From the NCBI RefSeq assembly GCF_900177415.1, contig NZ_FXAF01000011.1, forward strand, positions 1,054,001 through 1,118,000: DNA of 64,000 nt, read 5' to 3'. Positions 58,077-64,000 of the stretch are shown here, one piece after another. The notes below the pieces were generated by a model that was not told the origin of the DNA, ran no database searches, and saw nothing but the letters and a program-made list of their open reading frames with translations. Source of the DNA: Xaviernesmea oryzae. GTDB taxonomy: Bacteria; Pseudomonadota; Alphaproteobacteria; Rhizobiales; Rhizobiaceae. The position numbers and the translations under genes were made by a program. Within the stretch, counting starts at the first letter, position 1; the number at the start of each line of letters is the position of its first letter.

Positions 58077-59425
58077 CCGAGAAACTGATCCCCAACAAGC
58101 TGATCCCCAACAAGCTGATCAGGGGACGATTGCTCTCCTTCAAGCGGGCGCCGCTTAGCCTGACCGATACGGACAGCTACAGCTACGAGCACGACGGCGC
58201 GCTGCTGGTGGCGGACGGCAGGATCGCCGCCTCCGGCGACTATGCAACCGTCAAGGCCGGGGCGCCGAAAGAGATCGAGGAGATAGATCACAGGCCGCAT
58301 CTCATCCTGCCGGGCTTCATTGACATGCACCTGCATTTCCCGCAGATGCAGGTGATCGCCTCCTACGCCGCCGACCTCTTGGAATGGCTGAACACCTATA
58401 CCTTCCCCGAGGAATGCCGTTTCGTCGAAAGCGGGCATGCGGCCCGCATCGCCACGCATTTCTACGACGAGCTCCTGCGCCACGGGACGACGACGGCGGT
58501 TGCCTATTGCTCCGTCCACAAGGCATCCGCCGACGCCTTCTTCACGGAAGCCTTGAAGCGCGGCATGTGCATGGTCGGCGGCAAGGTGATGATGGACCGC
58601 AACGCGCCGCAGGGCCTGCTCGATACGCCGGAGATGGGCTATGACGAGACGCGCCAGGTGATCGCGGACTGGCACGGCAAGGGGCGCAACCACGTGGCGA
58701 TCACGCCGCGCTTCGCCATCACCTCGACGCCGGCGCAGATGAAGGCCGCCCAGGCGCTGGCGGAAGAGTTTCCGGACCTCTTCATCCAGACGCATCTTTC
58801 CGAGAACCACGAGGAGATCCGCTACACGCTGGAATTCTATCCGCAGGCGAAGGACTACACGGACATCTACGCCCATTACGGATTGCTCGGGCCGAAGACG
58901 CTGCTCGGCCACGCGATCCATCTCTCCGAGCGCGAGGCGGACGTCCTCTCGGAAGCCGGCGCCGTCGCGGTCCACTGCCCGACCTCCAATCTCTTCCTGG
59001 GCTCCGGCCTCTTTCCGATGAAGGCGCTGATGCGGCGGGAAAAGCCGGTGCGCGTGGCGGTGGCGACCGATATCGGCGGCGGCTCCAGCTATTCGATGCT
59101 GCGGACGATGGACGAGGCCTACAAGATCCAGCAGCTTTTGGGCGAGCGGCTGAACCCGCTCGAAAGTTTCTACCTGATGACCCGCGGCAATGCCGAGGCG
59201 CTGTCCATGACAGACAGGATCGGCACGCTGGAGCCCGGCACCGACGCCGACCTCACGGTGCTGAACGCCGCGGCCACGCCGGCCATGCGGCTCAGGATGG
59301 AAACGGTGAAGACCCTGCCGGAAGAGCTCTTCCTGCTCCAGACCATCGGCGACGACCGCGCCGTGGTGGAGACCTACGTGGCGGGGGAAGCGATGAAGAA
59401 CGGGCTGGAGCAATCTGTCGCCTGA
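58073..59425 (+). CDS. guaD: Guanine deaminase
   Basis: The 450-residue amidohydrolase turns guanine into xanthine. Metal-site motifs are LPGFIDMHLHFPQ (H-x-H), QTHLSENHEE, GHAIHLSEREADVLSEAGAVAVHCPTSNLFLGSG and ATDIGGGSSYSM (catalytic Asp). Its N-terminus holds LIPNK twice in tandem from a perfect 15-base duplication (58085-58114), before the conserved IRGRLLSFKRAP. It is translationally coupled to puuD. With xdhAB it feeds xanthine to the urate branch. Confidence 0.93.
   Translation: MTEKLIPNKLIPNKLIRGRLLSFKRAPLSLTDTDSYSYEHDGALLVADGRIAASGDYATVKAGAPKEIEEIDHRPHLILPGFIDMHLHFPQMQVIASYAADLLEWLNTYTFPEECRFVESGHAARIATHFYDELLRHGTTTAVAYCSVHKASADAFFTEALKRGMCMVGGKVMMDRNAPQGLLDTPEMGYDETRQVIADWHGKGRNHVAITPRFAITSTPAQMKAAQALAEEFPDLFIQTHLSENHEEIRYTLEFYPQAKDYTDIYAHYGLLGPKTLLGHAIHLSEREADVLSEAGAVAVHCPTSNLFLGSGLFPMKALMRREKPVRVAVATDIGGGSSYSMLRTMDEAYKIQQLLGERLNPLESFYLMTRGNAEALSMTDRIGTLEPGTDADLTVLNAAATPAMRLRMETVKTLPEELFLLQTIGDDRAVVETYVAGEAMKNGLEQSVA
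58085..58114. repeat. 15-base in-frame tandem duplication in guaD
   Basis: CTGATCCCCAACAAG occurs twice exactly and CTGATC follows as a partial third copy. In frame, it adds a second LIPNK to the GuaD N-terminus ahead of the conserved domain, so it is tolerated. Confidence 0.9.
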
Positions 59426-59518
59426 AATTTCCGGCCGTGCATGCAACTGGATGAATCCGCTGGCGATATGCCTTGGATGTGGTAGTTCTCCGACGACATT
59501 CCGGAGGAAAACGATACG

Positions 59519-60664
59519 ATGTCCAAGCCGCTGACCATTGCCGACCTGAAGACCCTTGCACGGCGTCGTGTGCCGAAAATGTTCTTCGACTATGCCGACA
59601 GCGGCGCCTGGACCGAAGGAACCTACCGGGCGAACGAGGAAGACTTTTCCAGGATCAAGCTGCGGCAGCGCGTGCTGGTCGACATGACCAACCGTTCGTT
59701 GGAAACCACGATGATCGGCGAGAAGGCTTCGATGCCCGTGGCGCTCGCGCCGACCGGCATGACCGGCATGCAGCATGCAGACGGCGAGATGCTGGCCGCC
59801 AAGGCCGCGGAGGAATTCGGCATTCCCTTCACGCTCTCGACCATGAGCATCTGCTCGATCGAGGACGTCGCCGCCGTGACGACCAAGCCCTTCTGGTTCC
59901 AGCTTTACGTGATGAAGGACCGCGGCTTCATCGAGCGGCTGATCGGCCGCGCCAAGGCCGCGAAATGCTCGGCCCTCGTCGTCACCGCCGACCTGCAGAT
60001 CCTCGGCCAGCGCCACAAGGACATCCGCAACGGCCTGTCGGCGCCGCCGAAGCCGACGCTGAACGCCGCCCTGCAGCTCATTACGCGCCCGCGCTGGTGC
60101 CTGGAAATGCTCGGCACCAAGCGCCGCGGCTTCGGCAATATCGTCGGCCATGCGAGCAACGTCTCCGACCTTTCCTCGCTGGGCGCATGGACGGCGGAGC
60201 AGTTCGACCCGAAGCTTTCCTGGGACGACATCCGCTGGATCAAGGACCTCTGGGGCGGCAAGATGATCATCAAGGGCATTCTGGATGAGGAGGATGCGCG
60301 CGCCGCGGCCGATACCGGCGCCGACGCGATCATCGTCTCCAACCACGGCGGCCGGCAGCTCGACGGCGCGCCCTCCTCGATCAGCATGCTGCCGAAGATC
60401 GTCGAAGCCGTCGGCGACCGGATCGAGGTGCATGTGGACGGCGGCATCCGCTCCGGCCAGGACGTGCTGAAGGCGGTGGCGCTCGGCGCGCGCGGCACCC
60501 ATATCGGCCGCCCCTTCCTCTATGGCCTCGGCGCCATGGGCAAGGATGGTGTCACGACGGCCTTGGAAATCATCCGCAACGAACTCGACATCACCATGGC
60601 GCTCTGCGGCAAGCGGGACATCCAGACAATCGACCGGGGGATCATTGCGGATGCGCGGTTTTGA
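59519..60664 (+). CDS. lldD: FMN-dependent alpha-hydroxy acid dehydrogenase (LldD-like)
   Basis: The 381-residue TIM-barrel flavoprotein has RRVPKMFFDYADSGAWTEGTYRANEEDF, the PVALAPTGMTGMQHADGE and PFTLSTMSICSIEDVA blocks, LVVTADLQILGQRHKDIRNGL, and the catalytic motif SNHGGRQLDGAPSSISMLP with the active-site His, followed by FMN-phosphate residues VDGGIRSGQDVLKAVALGARGTHIGRPFLYG. L-lactate dehydrogenase (quinone) is the most likely activity, but other 2-hydroxy acids are possible. It is transcribed downstream of guaD after a 93-base gap. The link with purine breakdown is not clear. Confidence 0.85.
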   Translation: MSKPLTIADLKTLARRRVPKMFFDYADSGAWTEGTYRANEEDFSRIKLRQRVLVDMTNRSLETTMIGEKASMPVALAPTGMTGMQHADGEMLAAKAAEEFGIPFTLSTMSICSIEDVAAVTTKPFWFQLYVMKDRGFIERLIGRAKAAKCSALVVTADLQILGQRHKDIRNGLSAPPKPTLNAALQLITRPRWCLEMLGTKRRGFGNIVGHASNVSDLSSLGAWTAEQFDPKLSWDDIRWIKDLWGGKMIIKGILDEEDARAAADTGADAIIVSNHGGRQLDGAPSSISMLPKIVEAVGDRIEVHVDGGIRSGQDVLKAVALGARGTHIGRPFLYGLGAMGKDGVTTALEIIRNELDITMALCGKRDIQTIDRGIIADARF

Positions 60665-60739
60665 CCGGCCGTGGCTGACCCAAGCTGCCTCGCATCATGA
60701 AGAGTTGAGCGCCAATTCGACCGAACACGAAAGTTCCCT

Positions 60740-61543
60740 ATGACGCCGATTCCGCCCTTCCTGGAAAACTCGCGCTTTGACTGGGTTCCCGTTCATGCGG
60801 GAGAATCCGGCGATCGCGTCTTCCGCCGTGAGGATGGGCTTGCCTATGCAAAAATCGCCGAAGGCAAGCGCTCCGCGGAGTTGGCAGGCGAGCGAGACCG
60901 GCTCACATGGCTGCACGGCCGGGGTATCTCCGCCCCGGAAGTCATTGACTGGCATGCAGAGGAAGAAACGGCTTGCCTGGTGATGACGGCGATCCCCGGG
61001 GTGCCCGCCGTGGAACTATCGGGCGCCGATTTGCTCAAGGCATGGCCTTCCATGGCGCGGCAGCTTGGAATCCTTCACGCGCTCACGGCGGACCAGTGCC
61101 CGTTCAATCGCGACTTGCCGCTCATGTTCGGCCGCGCCGCCGATGTCGTTTCCCGCAATGCGGTCAATCCGGATTTCCTGCCGGACGAAGACAAGGACAG
61201 GCCGCAGAATGAACTTCTGGCGCGCGTCGAACGTGAACTGCCGATCCGGCTCGCTCAGGAAACCCGCGATAAAGTCGTCTGCCATGGCGATCCCTGCATG
61301 CCCAACTTCATGGTGGACCCGCAGACCCTGCAATGCACCGGCTTGATCGATCTCGGGCGGCTTGGAACGGCGGATCGTTATGCCGACCTGGCGCTCATGG
61401 TGGCAAACGCCGAAGAAAACTGGACATCGGCGGATCAGGCGGAACGGGCCTTCGCGATGCTCTTCGACGCGATGGAGATCGCCGCGCCGGATCGCGACCG
61501 CCTTGCCTTCTATCTCCGCCTGGACCCGTTGACCTGGGGCTGA
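60740..61543 (+). CDS. aph(3''): Aminoglycoside O-phosphotransferase, APH(3'')-I (StrA) type
   Basis: The 267-residue protein has the kinase-like APH fold: AYAKIAEG (Lys38), the P-loop-like GESGDRVFRR, HGDPCMPNFMVD with His182, Asp184 (catalytic) and Asn189, and metal-binding Asp204 in GLIDLGRLG. Long stretches, such as VSRNAVNPDFLPDEDK and NFMVDPQTLQCTGLIDLGRLG, agree with what I recall of StrA (APH(3'')-Ib), which inactivates streptomycin and is 267 residues too. It sits among ordinary metabolic genes with no mobile element beside it, so it looks chromosomal. Whether it gives resistance is not proven by sequence. Confidence 0.85.
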   Translation: MTPIPPFLENSRFDWVPVHAGESGDRVFRREDGLAYAKIAEGKRSAELAGERDRLTWLHGRGISAPEVIDWHAEEETACLVMTAIPGVPAVELSGADLLKAWPSMARQLGILHALTADQCPFNRDLPLMFGRAADVVSRNAVNPDFLPDEDKDRPQNELLARVERELPIRLAQETRDKVVCHGDPCMPNFMVDPQTLQCTGLIDLGRLGTADRYADLALMVANAEENWTSADQAERAFAMLFDAMEIAAPDRDRLAFYLRLDPLTWG

Positions 61544-61628
61544 CAACGGCGCCGCCCCGGCTTTTCCGGCCTGCATGGCACGCCACGAGATCGAGCCCGG
61601 TTCACCAGCCTGAGTCTGAACCGCCCGC

Positions 61629-62381
61629 TCAGCACCAGCCGCCTTTCGCTCCCGGTTTGCGCGCGAGACCTTCGCGAACGAGAACATCCGATAGCGAGAT
61701 GCCGTTCCGCGTCACCTGCCTGAGCTTGTGGCCGTCGATTTCCGCGTCGTTGCCCTGCCAGGTAACGAGCTCGAACGGCCCGGAATCGAGGAAGGCGCGC
61801 ACGCGCAGTTCCGCATCGCTCGCCTTGATCCGCTCTTCCTCGCAGGCCGGTTTCTTGATGTTCGGCACCTCGATGCCGACGAGACGAATTTTCTGGCCGT
61901 GGAAGACGAAACGGTCCGCCGCGACGACGCAATCATCCTGCTTGGCCGAGCCGCAGAGATAGAATTTCGCTTGGTAGGCACCGGCAAGCTTCTCATCCGC
62001 TCCCGGTGTTTCGGCCGGCTTGGAAACCGCGTCCGCGATCGGCTTGCCGATCGGCGCCGGGGGAATGATCGCAGCGGTATGGCTCTGATCGGGCAGCATC
62101 GTCGGCTTCGGCGTCACCGGGCGGTGAGCGGCGGAGGCTACGGGCTTCGGCGGAACCGGCCTTTCGGGAGCGGATGCCGGCTTCGCGGCGACCTGCACCG
62201 GCTTTCCGGCCGTCAGGCCCGCCACGAACCGGCGCGCGGCGGCTGAATTGTCATAGAGCGCGATACCCCCGCCGATCACGCCAAGTATGGCGAGCCAGGG
62301 CAGGAGCGACGAATTGGAGCCGCCCGACGACCGCTTGCCGCTTTTACGTCGTGAGCGTGATTTTCCGCGCGATTGGGCCAT
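61629..62381 (-). CDS. Membrane-anchored thermonuclease (SNase)-like protein
   Basis: The 250-residue protein starts at ATG 62381 (AGGAGAG upstream). It begins with a basic segment (SRGKSRSRRKSGKRSSGG), one membrane helix (LLPWLAILGVIGGGIALY), a long Pro/Ala/Lys-rich linker (about 55-130), and then a SNase-like domain (about 135-250) with FHGQKIRLVGIEVPNIKKPACEEERIKASDAELRVRAFLDSG. The Asp/Arg/Glu active site is only partly visible, and SNase-like domains of this type in rhizobia often lack catalysis. Function is uncertain. Confidence 0.72.
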   Translation of the reverse strand: MAQSRGKSRSRRKSGKRSSGGSNSSLLPWLAILGVIGGGIALYDNSAAARRFVAGLTAGKPVQVAAKPASAPERPVPPKPVASAAHRPVTPKPTMLPDQSHTAAIIPPAPIGKPIADAVSKPAETPGADEKLAGAYQAKFYLCGSAKQDDCVVAADRFVFHGQKIRLVGIEVPNIKKPACEEERIKASDAELRVRAFLDSGPFELVTWQGNDAEIDGHKLRQVTRNGISLSDVLVREGLARKPGAKGGWC

Positions 62382-62458
62382 GGGAATCTCTCCTGTCGAA
62401 TCGAGGAGAAGTATCGAGCCCAAGGATTTCCGAAAGGTTTCGAAGAAAAGGCAGGCTG

Positions 62459-63205
62459 TCAAACCCTGCCCGTCGCCAGCGCCGATGCCCAATCGGGTCG
62501 GCCGTTTTCGGCTGCAAGCCGCGACATCGCCATGTGATCGTAGGCCACATGCCGGAACTGGGGTACCCAACCCCTCCCCGTCTTTTCGAGCACCGCATAG
62601 CAAGCCATCGCATGGCCGGTCTCGACCTTGTGGAAGACCGGCTGGTCGTCGTCATAGGCCTGGCAGCCGACGCTTCCGGGATTGACGATCAGCCGTCCGT
62701 CGGAAAGCTGCACGACCCGCGCAATGTGGCTGTGCCCGCACAGGATGAGCGGCTGCTCTATACCCTCCGCCATGGCCTCGATTTCCTCCTGGCTCCTCAG
62801 GCATACGTGGCCTTCGGGAGAAACCTTCTCCAGCCAATAGAGATTGTCGTCCGCGGGCGTCGCATGGCAGAGGAAGACGTCGTCGCGATAGACCATGCTG
62901 GAGGGCAGCTTGCGCAGCCAGTCGAAATGCCGCGGCGCGAGCTGCCGATGGGCATGCGCATCGGAGGCACCGAGCGCGGCGGCGGGCATTTCGAGAAGAT
63001 AGCGGTCGTGATTGCCGCGCACCGTCCGGGCCGCCTCCATGTCGAGAAGCAGCATGAGATCGGCGGTACGGCCGGCCTCCAGAGGGCCGCCGAAGCAATC
63101 GCCGAGATTGACGATGTCGCGGATGCCGAGCGCGGCGATATCGGCCAGCACCGCTTCCAGCGCTGCGCAGTTTCCATGCACGTCTGCGATCGCGGCAAAG
63201 CGCAT
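62459..63205 (-). CDS. Metallophosphoesterase, YfcE/symmetrical-phosphatase type
   Basis: The 248-residue protein carries every signature of the calcineurin-like family: D-x-H in AIADVHGN, GD in NLGDCFGG, GNHD in VRGNHDRYL, the CHATP motif, and GHSHIARV, then NPGSVGCQ. The protein probably hydrolyses phosphodiesters or pyrophosphates. It overlaps uraH by one base (TGATG), so it belongs to the allA-uraH operon. Its role in purine breakdown is not known. Confidence 0.88.
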   Translation of the reverse strand: MRFAAIADVHGNCAALEAVLADIAALGIRDIVNLGDCFGGPLEAGRTADLMLLLDMEAARTVRGNHDRYLLEMPAAALGASDAHAHRQLAPRHFDWLRKLPSSMVYRDDVFLCHATPADDNLYWLEKVSPEGHVCLRSQEEIEAMAEGIEQPLILCGHSHIARVVQLSDGRLIVNPGSVGCQAYDDDQPVFHKVETGHAMACYAVLEKTGRGWVPQFRHVAYDHMAMSRLAAENGRPDWASALATGRV

Positions 63206-63561
63206 CAGCTCCCCCGGTAAGTGGAATATCCATAGGGCGAGAGGAGCAGCGGCACATGATAATGCGCCGTGACATCCGAAATGCCGAAACGGATCGGGAT
63301 TGTGTCGAGGAAAGCGGGCTCCGCGAGCGTGACGCCTCGGGCGCGAAGATAATCGCCGGCATGGAAGACCAGTTCGTATTCTCCGACGCTAAAGGTCTCG
63401 CCGACCAGGATCGGGCCTCCGTCGACGCGCCCGTCGCTGTTGGTGGTGACGGATTTGATCTTCTCGCGCCCGTCGCCCGCCAGCCTGTAGAGGTCGATCG
63501 TCAGGCCTTGCGCGGGCGTGCCGCTCGCCGTGTCGAGGACATGGGTGGTGAGGCCTGTCAT
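63205..63561 (-). CDS. uraH: 5-Hydroxyisourate hydrolase (HIUase)
   Basis: The 118-residue protein is a transthyretin-related HIUase: GLTTHVLDTASGTPAQG (catalytic His near residue 7), the middle strand FHAGDYLRARG and the YHVPLLLSPYGYSTYRGS end, where Y-R-G-S is the family signature. It converts 5-hydroxyisourate from PuuD to OHCU. ATG 63561 overlaps the allA stop by four bases. The next enzyme, OHCU decarboxylase, is not in the window. Confidence 0.93.
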   Translation of the reverse strand: MTGLTTHVLDTASGTPAQGLTIDLYRLAGDGREKIKSVTTNSDGRVDGGPILVGETFSVGEYELVFHAGDYLRARGVTLAEPAFLDTIPIRFGISDVTAHYHVPLLLSPYGYSTYRGS

Positions 63562-64000
63562 GGGCGGGGCTCCGCGATGAAGTAGGTTTTCTCGAAAAAG
63601 AACTCTTCGTAGTTTTCCGGCGGGTTATCCCTGTCCACCACGAGGAAGTCGCTGACGGCACCGAGCGCCATCAGGGGATGGTGCCAGACATCGGGAAAAT
63701 AGTTGACGCCCTGGTGCGGCTGGACGAGGAAGACCCTGGGCTTGCCGGGCATGCCTCCTTCGTCGTCCGAGACGGCGGCGAGGAACGGCCGGCCGGACAG
63801 GGGCGTAAAGCTCTGGCTTGCGAAGGGATGCCGCTCCATCATGGTGACGGCATAGGGGAATTGCCTCGGCTGGCTGCGGAAGATGTTGAAGATCAGGCGC
63901 ACGGGTTCGCCCGTCACGACCGGTTCCGCCAGTGCGTGGTAGCGTTCTGTCGTGCCGCCGTTGATCAGCCGCATGGTCGAAGGATCGGCCTCGATGACAT
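63558..64000 (-). CDS. allA: Ureidoglycolate lyase, N-terminus beyond the window
   Basis: The 146 visible residues, running off the right end, match AllA: VIEADPSTMRLINGGTTERYHALA, IFRSQPRQFPYAVTMMERHPFASQSFTPLSGRPFLAAVSDDEG, the VQPHQGVNYFPDVWHHPLMAL block with its Tyr/His residues, and FLVVDRDNPPENYEEFFFEKTYFI. The enzyme splits ureidoglycolate into urea and glyoxylate, the end of allantoin breakdown. The missing N-terminus should be about 20-25 residues. It is first of the allA-uraH-metallophosphoesterase operon within the window, with earlier genes likely outside. Confidence 0.92.
   Translation of the reverse strand, partial: VIEADPSTMRLINGGTTERYHALAEPVVTGEPVRLIFNIFRSQPRQFPYAVTMMERHPFASQSFTPLSGRPFLAAVSDDEGGMPGKPRVFLVQPHQGVNYFPDVWHHPLMALGAVSDFLVVDRDNPPENYEEFFFEKTYFIAEPRP

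Overview
The window is typical GC-rich alphaproteobacterial chromosome with tight gene packing, GTG/TTG starts and a family content that points to the Rhizobiaceae (Rhizobium, Sinorhizobium/Ensifer, Shinella or a relative). The pointers are a choline ABC operon (choXWV), a NolR-type ArsR regulator, a BacA-type peptide transporter, a bdhA-xdh gene cluster, an HWE histidine kinase with an EcfG-type promoter, DUF1127 small proteins and families of short intergenic palindromic repeats. No rRNA, tRNA, phage, complete IS element or CRISPR array was seen, and the species cannot be fixed from the sequence alone.

Layout. 0-8 kb: end of a LuxR-type regulator, a PAS protein, a decayed GNAT fragment, a DUF2333 membrane protein, an unknown protein, thymidine kinase, choXWV and a HugZ-like FMN protein. 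8-19 kb: nolR, a LysR/DUF1127 divergent pair, an omega-amino-acid aminotransferase behind a RutR-like site, a TauE exporter, a peroxidase-type hydrolase divergent from an OhrR-like regulator, a LivJ-type binding protein, a TetR regulator with twin operators, adenine deaminase, and an RHH/PIN toxin-antitoxin pair. 19-31 kb: alpha-glucosidase, KDG kinase, OsmC, a GT4 glycosyltransferase, der with a TPR membrane protein, a polysaccharide deacetylase, bacA, an MFS transporter and several tiny proteins. 31-43 kb: methionine aminopeptidase, a luciferase-like oxidoreductase, an HWE kinase plus receiver pair, an ECF42-type sigma operon with DGPF and AHSA1 partners, GST and GFA enzymes, a large trypsin-like protease/nuclease fusion, and a VOC protein. 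43-48 kb: SH3 protein, DacC-type carboxypeptidase, glycerol kinase and a GT8-like glycosyltransferase.

47.7-64 kb is largely purine breakdown: bdhA-xdhA-xdhB-xdhC, then puuD-guaD, and on the other strand allA-uraH-metallophosphoesterase. With adenine deaminase at 16.7 kb this gives adenine to hypoxanthine, guanine to xanthine, xanthine to urate, urate to 5-hydroxyisourate, then OHCU, and the last ureidoglycolate step; the OHCU decarboxylase and allantoinase/allantoicase steps are not in the window. Inserted among these are two tandem LysR/DUF1127 modules, a lactate dehydrogenase-like flavoenzyme, and a close homologue of streptomycin phosphotransferase StrA.

The strongest new observations are: (1) three matching promoter-like motifs (TGTCGS-N17-CGTC) in front of the DGPF-sigma operon, the AHSA1 gene and the VOC gene, which suggest a small local ECF42 regulon; (2) the single-chain protease-nuclease fusion, a candidate conflict or defence effector; (3) MITE-like elements of about 180 bp whose long inverted ends are conserved but whose cores are not; (4) three separate LysR/DUF1127 divergent modules; and (5) the chromosomal aph(3'')-type gene.
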